A stretch of DNA of 64,000 bases. It comes from an uncultured Eubacteriales bacterium. GTDB lineage: Bacteria; Bacillota; Clostridia; Lachnospirales; CAMVHY01. The position numbers and the translations under genes are program-made. The notes under the pieces were generated by a model. The model searched no databases, was not told where the DNA came from, and saw only the letters and a list, made by a program, of their open reading frames with translations. Positions 41,701 through 49,675 of this stretch are shown here, piece by piece; positions within the stretch are counted from its first letter, which is position 1; the number at the start of each line of letters is the position of its first letter. Location: the NCBI GenBank assembly GCA_948543815.1, contig CAOVHW010000001.1:1-64000 (forward strand), read 5' to 3'.

Positions 41701-43090
41701 CTTCATATAATATTGGTAAAGGAACTTTTACTTCACCATTTTTCTCTATAAATAAATCTTTTGAATTTAAAAAAGTAAATTGCGTAGTATGATAATTAGT
41801 ACCTGATACTACTTGTCGTGCTTCATTTGAAAATAGATCAGCATATATATTTGTTGTTGTATTTAATATTTTTTCTAAAACATTTTCTGAAATATCATCG
41901 CCACAAAATTTTTTTATAATAAACTTTACTTTTTCAGCAGGCGATAAAATTAAAGCATGTTCTGCAACTTTGAAATCATCTGAAGCTTTGAAATCATCTA
42001 ATGTCATTTTTTCAAAATCACTTCTAACTTTTATAATTCTATCAATTATATTCTTTCTTGTATTAACATCTGCATCCACACTTAAAAAATGCATAATACA
42101 CGCCGTGACAATACATTGAAAATAATGAATCGTAGCAAAAGAATCATTTAAAAGACCATTTTGGCTTATTTCTATTGGTTTATAAATTTCTTCTGAAAAA
42201 AATTTATCTTTATTAAAACTATCTACAAGCGAACTAGATATCAAGTCTATATAATCTTCTATTTCTCTGCAATAATATACAAAAGCAGATACCGCGTCTT
42301 TCGTTTTATTGTTTTTAAGATGTTGCAAAATTTTTTGTGGACTAATTCGATGCGAAAGATTTTCACATAACTTATCATATATAAGTTGGCCTGTTTCATT
42401 TAATTCACCTTCCGCATCATAAATTGTAAATTCATCATCGTCATTTTTACTACCTTTACATTTTTCAATAAAAACATCTTGTTTTAAAAATTCAAAATCT
42501 GTAACTTCATAAGGTTTTTCACCTTTATTTAAAAATTCCCAAAAATTTTTTGCTAAATTTACTGTTTCTGGTTCATCCTTATCATGTAATATGGTTTTTA
42601 AGCTATATCCTGCACTTTCACTAGAATTATCGCCCCAAATACTCATCTCATATCCAGTGTCATTAGTAAATAACCATAAAAAATTTATTTCATCGTCTCG
42701 AAGGACATCCACAAAATCTTTATCACCAAATCCATTATAATTCATGTATCTAACTGCACATTCTTTCCCCAATTTTTCTAAACATTCTCTTAATAAAATC
42801 ATCGGATTTTTTCTGTCTCTATTAAATTGACTTATGAAATAATTTAAATCGTTTTCTGAGATATCTGTTTGCCTTAAAGCATCAATAATTCTATCTCTAT
42901 TTACATTAAAAGAGTTAATACCTCTATCTTTCGCAGCATTTGTTTGGCATGTATTTAAATTTGAAACAGAATTATCATCATCTATTGGTGTTACTGAAGT
43001 TAATGGTAAAAAATATAATGGAATTTCCCCATTTTTTCCACCTTTATAAATATCTTTATGACTAAAATGAAACTGCACTCCTCGATTCAT
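38720..43090 (-). CDS. Giant helical-repeat accessory protein C with membrane hairpin, 1456 aa
   Basis: The product has an N-terminal domain with LNTCQTNAA (C48), a middle domain with DSFATIHYFQCI and NYHTTQ, a long alpha-helical region with degenerate repeats (LKTDKILQCIFYVL with RNYT near 540-560, then many LxxLxxxI units), a highly charged Lys/Glu linker (about 1310-1370) and a Gly/Ala-rich two-helix hydrophobic hairpin (about 1378-1425) with a polar tail. It is full-length kin of the frameshifted gene downstream. GTG 43099 opens the frame, but ATG 43090 with AAGGAG is preferred. No signal peptide or known domain is recognised. Size, repeats and membrane hairpin suggest an effector or surface interaction protein; this is inference. 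Confidence 0.65.
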   Translation of the reverse strand: MNRGVQFHFSHKDIYKGGKNGEIPLYFLPLTSVTPIDDDNSVSNLNTCQTNAAKDRGINSFNVNRDRIIDALRQTDISENDLNYFISQFNRDRKNPMILLRECLEKLGKECAVRYMNYNGFGDKDFVDVLRDDEINFLWLFTNDTGYEMSIWGDNSSESAGYSLKTILHDKDEPETVNLAKNFWEFLNKGEKPYEVTDFEFLKQDVFIEKCKGSKNDDDEFTIYDAEGELNETGQLIYDKLCENLSHRISPQKILQHLKNNKTKDAVSAFVYYCREIEDYIDLISSSLVDSFNKDKFFSEEIYKPIEISQNGLLNDSFATIHYFQCIVTACIMHFLSVDADVNTRKNIIDRIIKVRSDFEKMTLDDFKASDDFKVAEHALILSPAEKVKFIIKKFCGDDISENVLEKILNTTTNIYADLFSNEARQVVSGTNYHTTQFTFLNSKDLFIEKNGEVKVPLPILYEVVTGRKLNLSQEVMDAYTNFDTSNPELFDYEVTIDRLRGQEINNVSVEDLVEHIALLRSAQLNSLKTDKILQCIFYVLKPERNYTAERKNDLLRVFVNLNSNIINSLTAQQIVELFDYIDINHCNIDNNKLINLVNYIKHGNNVPISLSEKVFKLLTNNNTVKQNFIRDEEFFAKIVEFQNVIEFDKFFERRYDCFRSMIGGGDNDILLNNFLNYLGRNIENDNVQSLVRGPFLNLYCDKVLNCAQIKNILEFFRDVDEGSISKFPNEKVRELITFIRENKTHQDTGLAKSILMKKIRYYPEFILYFTPEEIETNYNYIGARILKYLNVGKFTDLINYFLDKKSIGFEWLKKVFATAYFNRDLFKTMQPKQIFDLIIYCKINENDFEKQERLKLYFNDLCQNSAKNVDFLKYIAEKVSKVPKYILKIVPQAINYVLIEQIYARFDYFFDLIDGKFMHFNDLVNFVYGKKDDNGIKILQKILKNSPDFINEINNNEILLDLMVKDEELLNVIAPKIKDSKFSLLMRFGQKNYSVDNMPENIKSFFLILIEKKLFENKSFYNLDFESRIFATKLYFDFDKDAEKTKTKTLLKNFLLDSNYVLKTIEYVKDNSSENSFVKAINEVISSEFTKLPVEAMLKLSILDENYKNKLMSIFPNNISNDDDFIEILNEYENLIVDMLQNENFKANLIAYINSKVNNDNLLKLCKFKNENIKNLISKDSFINLVNSKPDNLNIIISYFNKYVDDLSDEILIDAFESNSCAVIRAVSDKRFNEILLKLPNQESVLNSLFVRYRSFISEEEIRTLIEKFGNNVNLLLKNLDEKIETKKKSEVTEKTVKSEVKMEAKDEEEEKKRKAEDKSNVKIEGKNETVAMENENTEEKSLHKKRNIAFISSGIAAVSASITLLPLALLGFLSFGIGLGIAVALFVIGAVSTGLASKFFDKGKNDELMKRDPETYTKTEKVLYGWRKPIKERIKNFAQTDRPESENSLSQKEM

Positions 43091-43197
43091 AAAAATCACT
43101 CCTTCGATTTTTATTTACTTCAATAATTTTATTATACATTATTTCAACGAAAAATTAAATCATAAATTAAAAAAATTTTTGTATGTAAAAAAGGTAT

Positions 43198-43226
43198 AAA
43201 AAAAATCCACATATGTGGATTTTTTT
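43198..43226 (-). terminator. Terminator after frr
   Basis: AAAAAATCCACAT / ATGTGGATTTTTT palindrome immediately downstream of the minus-strand frr stop. Confidence 0.8.
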
Positions 43227-43231
43227 AATAG

Positions 43232-43783
43232 TTAAACCGTCATAATTTCTTTATTTTTATCATCAGTTAATTGATCGATTTGCGCAATATATTTATCAGT
43301 AAGCTTTTGAATTTTATTTTCACAGCCTGCCAAATCATCTTCGGTAATTTCATTTTGCTTATGCAACTTTTTAAAATTGTCAATCGCATCACGACGAATA
43401 TTTCTTACAGCAATTTTACAGTCTTCGCTTTTCTTTTTTACATCTTTTGTCAAAGATTTTCTACGTTCTTCAGTAAGCGGCGGCAATGTTAAGCGTAAAA
43501 CTTTTCCGTCATTCGTTGGATTTATTCCCAAATCTGAAGCCTGTATCGATTTCTCAATTAGCTTTAACATATTTAAATCCCACGGCTGAATAACAATCAT
43601 ACGCGCTTCAGGAATAGTTATATTTGCAACTTGATTAAGCGGCGAATCGGCGCCGTAATACTCAACAGTAATTTTGTCAAGCATATGTGGATTGGCACGC
43701 CCGGCACGAATCGAATTCAATTCTTCCTTAAAATTTTGTATAGATTTTTGCATATTCGTCTCATAAACAGAGATATCAGGCAT
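43232..43783 (-). CDS. frr: Ribosome recycling factor
   Basis: RRF splits post-termination ribosomes with EF-G. The 183-residue protein has the expected three-helix bundle and motifs: SIRAGRANPHMLDKI (near 28-42), YYGADSPLNQVANI, and the C-terminal helix with DKNKEIMTV. The frame continues upstream of 43783, but this ATG has a GGAGG site and gives the family start MPDIS. It overlaps the end of pyrH by 8 bases, the conserved pyrH-frr coupling. Confidence 0.96.
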   Translation of the reverse strand: MPDISVYETNMQKSIQNFKEELNSIRAGRANPHMLDKITVEYYGADSPLNQVANITIPEARMIVIQPWDLNMLKLIEKSIQASDLGINPTNDGKVLRLTLPPLTEERRKSLTKDVKKKSEDCKIAVRNIRRDAIDNFKKLHKQNEITEDDLAGCENKIQKLTDKYIAQIDQLTDDKNKEIMTV

Positions 43784-44504
43784 AAAATTCCTCCTCAATA
43801 TTATTTGACACAAGCGTTCCAAACTCAAAAATTTTTTCATTATCCAAAACAGCAGTTTCAATACTATTTTTATGCTGCAACGCAAAAACAATGGATGGAA
43901 TCGCGCGCGATAGATTCATCGCAGAAATATCGATTGCTGACAAATTATCTTGAATTATTTTTTGGTAAGAAATTTTTTTATATTTTTTAGCGGATGGATT
44001 TAATTTTGGATCGCTGTCATATATTCCATCAACATTTTTCGCATAAAGTATACAATCGGCTTCGAGTTCAGCCGCCCGCAACGCCGTTATGGTATCAGTC
44101 GAAAAAAATGGATGACCGATACCGCCACCAAAAATCAAAACATTTCCATTGTTCATATTTTTCAACGCTGATTCTTTAGAAAATTGTTTTGTCATCATCC
44201 CGACAATAAACGGTGTCATAATTTTATTTTTAATGTCGTGTTGATTGAACGCATCAGAAAGATACAACGCATTCATAACCGTTGCAAGCATTCCAATTTG
44301 GTCAGCTTTAACCTTGTCCATACGCGGATTGGCACTGCGGCCACGCCAAAAATTTCCGCCGCCGACAACAATTCCTATCTGAATTTGCTTTTGTAAAATA
44401 TTTTTGAACTGCCTTGCCAAATCGGAAATAATTTCATCGTCAAATTTATTATTCACGCCGGCCAACGACTCGCCACTTAATTTTATTATCACGCGCTTGT
44501 ACAT
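43776..44504 (-). CDS. pyrH: UMP kinase
   Basis: PyrH phosphorylates UMP to UDP and is a bacterial amino-acid-kinase-fold enzyme, usually GTP-activated and UTP-inhibited. The 242 residues show RVIIKLSGESLAG (near 4-16), VVGGGNFWRGR (near 46-56), DQIGMLATVMNAL and GGGIGHPFFSTDTI (near 126-139). It lies 2 bases after gyrA, in place of the usual tsf, and overlaps frr. Confidence 0.97.
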   Translation of the reverse strand: MYKRVIIKLSGESLAGVNNKFDDEIISDLARQFKNILQKQIQIGIVVGGGNFWRGRSANPRMDKVKADQIGMLATVMNALYLSDAFNQHDIKNKIMTPFIVGMMTKQFSKESALKNMNNGNVLIFGGGIGHPFFSTDTITALRAAELEADCILYAKNVDGIYDSDPKLNPSAKKYKKISYQKIIQDNLSAIDISAMNLSRAIPSIVFALQHKNSIETAVLDNEKIFEFGTLVSNNIEEEFYA

Positions 44505-44505
44505 T

Positions 44506-46965
44506 TTATTCCTCCAAATTGGTTTGCTCCAAATTTATTTGTTCTTCAGAAATTTTTGCGGTGCTGATAACGCAAGAATCTTTGTCAAGATTAATTAACT
44601 TGACACCGGTTGCGTATCTGCTTTGCGTTGATATATCGCTGACACGGATTCGGATTATCACGCCTTCTGAATTTATAAGCATAACTTCGTCAGAATCTTT
44701 GACAAATTCGAGCGCAATAACTTCGCCTTTATTTTCACGAATTTTGTAATAAATTCGGCCTTTGCCGCCACGTTTTTGAACCACAAAATTTTCATACTCA
44801 ACACATTTACCAAAACCGTTTTTGGATACGAACAACGTTTTCAAATTCTCCGCAATTAATCCAGCACCAACAACTTTATCATTTTGTGATAATTTTATCG
44901 CGCGTACACCCATAGCTGTTCGGCCCGTTGGACGTATATCATTTTCGTCAAAAGTTATGCCAAAACCTTTTTGCGTTGCAACAAAAACTTTTTGATTGCC
45001 AACGGATTTCAAGACGCAAATTAATTCGTCATTGTCGCGGATACTTATCGCCTGCAAGCCGTTACGATTTATATTTTTAAATTGAGCAATGCTAGTTTTT
45101 TTTACCAAACCATTTTTCGTTACCATTATCAAATAATCATCGGCGGACGATTCGTTGATAGGTACAACGGTAGAAATTTTTTCATTTTCATTTAGTTTCA
45201 ACAAATTCACGATTGCTAAACCTTTTGCCATGCGTCCAGCTTCCGGAATTTCGTACGCCTTATTTTTATAAACACGTCCAAGATTTGTGAAATACAAAAT
45301 CAAACTGTGTGTATTAGTCACAAAAATATCTTTGACCAAATCTTCTTCGCGCATTTGCATACCGATAACACCGCGTCCACCACGATTTTGTCGCTTATAC
45401 GTATCAAGCGGCAATCGTTTTATATAATCAAATTTTGTTAGCGTAATAACGCTTGGCTCATCGGCAATTAAATCCTCAATGACAATTTCATTTTCCATCG
45501 GTAAAATTTTTGTACGGCGCGCATCACCATATTTATTTTTAATAGCGGCAAGTTCATCTTTCAAAACGCTGTAAAGTTTATTTTCATCTTCCAAAATATT
45601 TTTCAATTCAGCAACAAGTTCATTAATTTGAGCGTATTCATCTTCCAACTTTTTACGCTCCATTCCCGTTAAACTTCTGAAGCGCATTTCAACTATTGCC
45701 GTAGCCTGTTCCATTGACAAATTAAATTTTTCCATTAATGAATCTTTAGCTGCGGCCGTATCTTTTGAACTACGAATTGTATTCAAAACTTCATCGATAT
45801 GGTCTAGTGCAATTAAATATCCTTCTAAAATATGTTGACGGCGAAGCGCTTTATTTAAATCAAATTTCGTACGGCGTGTCAAAACATTTTTCTGATGTTC
45901 AATATAATAATTCAAAATTTCTTTTAGATTTAAAACTTTTGGCTCATTGTCAACAAGTACTAACATTATTATTCCAAAAGTTTCTTGGAGTTGTGAGAAC
46001 TTATAGAGTTGATTCAAAACGATATTTGCATTTGCATCACGCTTTACTTCGATAACTATACGGATTCCATTACGGTCGGTCTCATCACGTATATCTGAAA
46101 TTCCATCAATCTTTTTATCTTTAATGAGCTCAGCAATTTTTTCAATCATTCGTGACTTATTAACTTGATACGGCAATTCAGTTACAATAATTGATTCACG
46201 ACCATTTTTTGCTGTTTCAATCTCAGCGCTCGCACGCATTATAATTTTTCCGCGGCCAGTCTTATACGCTTGCCTTATACCATTTATTCCTAAAATTGAT
46301 GCACCAGTTGGAAAATCAGGGCCTTTTATAATTGTCAATAAATCGTCTAGCTCAACCTCTACGTTTTGCATTCGGCAATCTATCATCTTAAAGATTGCAT
46401 CAATTAATTCGGAAATATTATGTGGCGGAATATTTGTTGCCATTCCAACTGCAATTCCTGATGAACCATTTGCGAGTAAATTTGGGAATTTTGACGGTAA
46501 AACTGATGGTTCTGAAAACTCACCATCATAATTTGGAATAAAGTCAACAGTATCTTTATCGATATCAGTTAGCATTGCAGTTGATATGTAACTTAAACGA
46601 GCTTCAGTATAACGTGGAGCGGCCGCTCCATCACCATCAATTGAACCAAAATTTCCATGGCCATCAACTAACATATAACGCATAGAGAAATCTTGAGCCA
46701 TTCGAACCATAGCTTCATAGATAGATGAATCACCATGAGGATGATACTTACCCATTGTATCGCCAACGATACGAGCGGATTTTTTATAAGCTTTATTTGG
46801 TTCGAGATTTAATTCATTCATAGCGTAAAGGATACGACGATGGACAGGTTTAAGGCCATCACGTACATCAGGTAATGCACGAGCGGCAATAACACTCATA
46901 GCATAATCGATATAAGATTTTTTAATTTCATCTTTAATTTCAACTTGAATTATTTTATTTTCCAT
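44506..46965 (-). CDS. gyrA: DNA gyrase subunit A
   Basis: GyrA is the DNA-breaking and rejoining subunit of gyrase. The 819 residues include the N-terminal SYIDYAMSVIAARALPDVRDG-like start, the quinolone-resistance region with GKYHPHGDSSIYEAMVRMAQDF, catalytic Tyr in PRYTEARL (near 124), and six C-terminal beta-pinwheel blades with the GyrA-box-like QNRGGRGV near residue 526. The gene leads a gyrA-pyrH-frr unit rather than following gyrB. The ribosome binding site GAGGT lies just upstream of 46965. Confidence 0.98.
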   Translation of the reverse strand: MENKIIQVEIKDEIKKSYIDYAMSVIAARALPDVRDGLKPVHRRILYAMNELNLEPNKAYKKSARIVGDTMGKYHPHGDSSIYEAMVRMAQDFSMRYMLVDGHGNFGSIDGDGAAAPRYTEARLSYISTAMLTDIDKDTVDFIPNYDGEFSEPSVLPSKFPNLLANGSSGIAVGMATNIPPHNISELIDAIFKMIDCRMQNVEVELDDLLTIIKGPDFPTGASILGINGIRQAYKTGRGKIIMRASAEIETAKNGRESIIVTELPYQVNKSRMIEKIAELIKDKKIDGISDIRDETDRNGIRIVIEVKRDANANIVLNQLYKFSQLQETFGIIMLVLVDNEPKVLNLKEILNYYIEHQKNVLTRRTKFDLNKALRRQHILEGYLIALDHIDEVLNTIRSSKDTAAAKDSLMEKFNLSMEQATAIVEMRFRSLTGMERKKLEDEYAQINELVAELKNILEDENKLYSVLKDELAAIKNKYGDARRTKILPMENEIVIEDLIADEPSVITLTKFDYIKRLPLDTYKRQNRGGRGVIGMQMREEDLVKDIFVTNTHSLILYFTNLGRVYKNKAYEIPEAGRMAKGLAIVNLLKLNENEKISTVVPINESSADDYLIMVTKNGLVKKTSIAQFKNINRNGLQAISIRDNDELICVLKSVGNQKVFVATQKGFGITFDENDIRPTGRTAMGVRAIKLSQNDKVVGAGLIAENLKTLFVSKNGFGKCVEYENFVVQKRGGKGRIYYKIRENKGEVIALEFVKDSDEVMLINSEGVIIRIRVSDISTQSRYATGVKLINLDKDSCVISTAKISEEQINLEQTNLEE

Positions 46966-47040
46966 AGTTACCTCAGATTTTTTTTACATATATTTGCAAG
47001 TGATTGTACAATAATTAAAAATGAAAAGCAAACAAAAAAA

Positions 47041-47062
47041 ATAAAAGGTCATCAACCTTTTA
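47041..47062 (-). terminator. Possible terminator after the 48-aa gene
   Basis: ATAAAAGGT / AACCTTTTAT hairpin overlapping the stop of the small minus-strand gene, followed by A/T-rich sequence toward gyrA. Confidence 0.5.
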
Positions 47063-47206
47063 TTTACACTCACAAATAAAAAAAAGTAATAAGAGGAAAA
47101 GGAATTTATCAAAATTATTATTACTAGAAGAATGGCATGAATTTTTTTCAATCGGTTCAGAGTAACGAGTAAAACCTTCCGGAATATCGTCAGTATTATT
47201 ATTCAT
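47060..47206 (-). CDS. Small hypothetical protein, 48 aa
   Basis: A minus-strand frame begins ATG with GAGGTGGTTATT just upstream, giving MNNNTDDIPEGF and a polar first half, then a single hydrophobic helix (FLFLLLLFF) and the end CECK. Length, ribosome binding site and position in an otherwise empty 520-base gap argue for a real small membrane peptide. No family is recognised. Confidence 0.5.
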   Translation of the reverse strand: MNNNTDDIPEGFTRYSEPIEKNSCHSSSNNNFDKFLFLLLLFFICECK

Positions 47207-47254
47207 AATAACCACCTCTAAAATTATCATATTAAAGTGATAAAAAATTTATTC

Positions 47255-47386
47255 TTAAAAATTACGTTCAGTAAAATACGGGCAATCATTTTCATAGGAA
47301 AAGGAATCAATCGGCATAGTTAATTCATTAAAAGTACATTTACCATCTAACTGATAGATGCAATTACTCGTACAATTAATATTCAT
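47255..47386 (-). CDS. Small Cys-rich protein, 43 aa
   Basis: A 43-residue peptide with cysteines spaced C-x3-C-x7-C-x17-C (C5, C9, C17, C35), including SNCIYQLDGKCTFN and a DCPYF end. This resembles a group of short Cys-containing proteins common in Clostridia (DUF1540-like), possibly metal-binding. TGAGGTG lies about 9 bases before ATG 47386. It is followed by the 48-residue gene on the same strand. Confidence 0.55.
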   Translation of the reverse strand: MNINCTSNCIYQLDGKCTFNELTMPIDSFSYENDCPYFTERNF

Positions 47387-47492
47387 AGAAAAATCACCTC
47401 AATATAATTATGCCCGACAAGATTTAGAATAATTCGAGATAAAAATAATAAATGTGGTAGAATAGGAGAAAAAAATCAAAGAGGTTATAAAG

Positions 47493-49154
47493 ATGAAAAT
47501 AAAACTGAAATGGTTACTATTTTTTTTATTAATAATAATTGGCGCGATAGTGATGAAAAAAAATTTATCTAGCTTTCGCCGCCAAAATTTTTATGAGCAT
47601 TTTAATTTATCACGTAAAAATATTTACGTAGCAATTGAAGATAAATATGATTTAGAAAATCCGGTAGCGATAAAAAATAATCAAATATATTTTCCAGTTG
47701 AACTCATCCAGAATTATATTGATAAATATATTTTTTGGGATAGCACGCAAAATCAATTAACAATAACGAATTGGGATGAAGTTATAAAAATTCGCCCAGA
47801 TAATTTGACTTATTATACGAATAACGAACCAGTGATAATGGATACGGAAATTTATAAAGAGAATGGGAGAGTTTATATCCCACAAGATTTTTTGTCAGAA
47901 AATTATAACCTTGATATAAATTACAATGAGAAAAATAAAATTGTAACAGTTGACTTCAAAAATAAAACATACTCACAAGCAAAAGTAAAACATAAAACAA
48001 GCTTGCGATATATTCCAAATAAAAAAGGTTATATTGCGGGAAAAGTTTCAAAACGTGAAAAATTTTATGTATACGAAGAAAAAGATGGCTTTACACGAAT
48101 CCGTAGCAACGGATTAATCGGCTATATCCCAACAAAAAAAATAATTGACACGCAACAAATTGCAGCAGAAAAAATTAATTTGCCACCACAAAAAAAATTT
48201 GATGGAAAAATAAAAATGGCATGGGAATTAACAACAAATACAACGGCAAATTATTATGCGCTACAAAAAAAATTTCCCGATACATTAAATGTTATCTCGC
48301 CAACATGGTTTACATTTGATACGGAAAAATTAAACGGCGATATAATTGATATCGTCGACAAAAATTATATTGAGAAAGCGCGACAAAATAATTGTCAAAT
48401 TTGGCCGTCATTAACTGACAATCTTGACTACAAATTAACTGACGCAATTTTTTCTGACACGATAAAACGCAGCCACGTCATAAATCAATTGCTTGATTAT
48501 GTTGCGGAATATAATTTTGAAGGAATAAATATAGATATCGAAGCGATTTCAAAAGATACCGCAAAATATTTTTTACAATTCTTACGTGAACTGGCGCCAC
48601 TCATACGAAAACAGAATGCAATTTTATCCGTTAATATTTTTGTGCCACAAGCTTGGTCAATATATCACGACAGAAAAATGATTGGACAAACTGCTGATTA
48701 TGTTTGCCTGATGGCGTACGACGAACATACAAATGGTTCAAATAAAAGCGGTCCGGTTGCATCGTATGAATTTGTTTTGAATGGAATAAAAGATACGCTC
48801 AAAGAAGTTTCGAAAGAAAAAATTTTGCTTGGTATTCCATTTTACGTTCGTATTTGGCGTGAAACTGACAGCTCACTTACACTTGAAAATTATTCGATGG
48901 ACGATGGATTTAGATTTTTTGATAAACGAAATGTAAAATTTGAATGGCTTGATTTTGAAAAATGCTATTACTGTGAATTTTCTAAATCGGAAAATCATGA
49001 AACTGTTACCTATAAAACTTGGCTTGAAGATGAAAAATCTATTGAGGAAAAATTAAAGCTGGCAAAAAAATTTGACTTGGCAGGAATTTGTGCGTGGCGC
49101 AAAAATCTTGAAACCAATAACATCTGGAATTTAATTGATGAATATATAAGATAA
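47493..49154 (+). CDS. Spore-type GH18 glycoside hydrolase with SH3 and stalk domains
   Basis: The 553-residue protein has an N-terminal membrane anchor (about 5-21), a copper-amine-oxidase-N-like stalk domain (about 40-155), an SH3-like segment (RYIPNKKGYIAGKV to GLIGYIPTKK, about 170-215) and a GH18 catalytic barrel (about 240-550). The catalytic strand reads FEGINIDIEAI (near 343-353), with E as the expected proton donor; MAYDEHTNG and a C-terminal ICAWR follow the SleL/YaaH/YdhD type. Relatives cleave cortex muramic-lactam peptidoglycan or act on spore coats. Unlike YaaH, it lacks LysM repeats. Confidence 0.82.
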   Translation: MKIKLKWLLFFLLIIIGAIVMKKNLSSFRRQNFYEHFNLSRKNIYVAIEDKYDLENPVAIKNNQIYFPVELIQNYIDKYIFWDSTQNQLTITNWDEVIKIRPDNLTYYTNNEPVIMDTEIYKENGRVYIPQDFLSENYNLDINYNEKNKIVTVDFKNKTYSQAKVKHKTSLRYIPNKKGYIAGKVSKREKFYVYEEKDGFTRIRSNGLIGYIPTKKIIDTQQIAAEKINLPPQKKFDGKIKMAWELTTNTTANYYALQKKFPDTLNVISPTWFTFDTEKLNGDIIDIVDKNYIEKARQNNCQIWPSLTDNLDYKLTDAIFSDTIKRSHVINQLLDYVAEYNFEGINIDIEAISKDTAKYFLQFLRELAPLIRKQNAILSVNIFVPQAWSIYHDRKMIGQTADYVCLMAYDEHTNGSNKSGPVASYEFVLNGIKDTLKEVSKEKILLGIPFYVRIWRETDSSLTLENYSMDDGFRFFDKRNVKFEWLDFEKCYYCEFSKSENHETVTYKTWLEDEKSIEEKLKLAKKFDLAGICAWRKNLETNNIWNLIDEYIR

Positions 49155-49287
49155 AACCTTACTTTTCTTGAAAGAAAAGTAAGCAAAAGAACTTTAACAA
49201 AAAATCTTTGTGCAAACGCACAAAGATTTTTTATAAAGTTTCTTTTTGTTTTACTTTTTCTTTTCAAAGAAAAAGTAAAGGTTTTAG
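49153..49287. repeat. Composite palindromic repeat, copy 4 (C-B-C)
   Basis: C-type arms (about 49154-49184, CTTACTTTTCTT / AAGAAAAGTAAG), B (about 49201-49232) and a second C (about 49250-49287) between converging genes. Confidence 0.7.
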
Positions 49288-49288
49288 T

Positions 49289-49555
49289 TTAAATTCTAAA
49301 GCTATTTAGTAGAGACAAATATTTTTCTTTGGTAGCTAGACCACCTCTTATATGGCGTTCAGCTTTATTTACATCCAAAATTCTTTTTGCCTCTAGGGCA
49401 AGTTTAGGATTTATTTTCTTTAGGCGCTCAGTTACATCTTTATGTACAGTTGATTTACTTATACCAAATTTTTTAGCGGTTTGCCGAACAGTTGCATTAC
49501 TTTTAATTATAAAGTTAGCGATTTGAACGGCTCTCTCTTCTATGTATGTTTTCAT
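49289..49555 (-). CDS. spoIIID: Sporulation transcriptional regulator SpoIIID
   Basis: SpoIIID is a small mother-cell DNA-binding protein that switches the SigE regulon toward SigK. The 88-residue protein has the KTYIEERAVQIANFI start, a helix-turn-helix VRQTAKKFGISKSTVHKDV (about 23-41), RLKKINPKLA and the conserved RHIRGGLATKEKY C-terminal basic helix. The frame extends 10 codons upstream; ATG 49555 with GGAGG at 7 bases is the true start. Confidence 0.96.
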   Translation of the reverse strand: MKTYIEERAVQIANFIIKSNATVRQTAKKFGISKSTVHKDVTERLKKINPKLALEAKRILDVNKAERHIRGGLATKEKYLSLLNSFRI

Positions 49556-49675
49556 TGACACGCCTCCTTTATTATGTAGTGACAATTAAATTTATGCCAG
49601 ATACATAATTTTTATGAGGCTTATATCTATAATTTTTGTATAATATCATAAAAATTTATAAGTATGAGGAACGAT

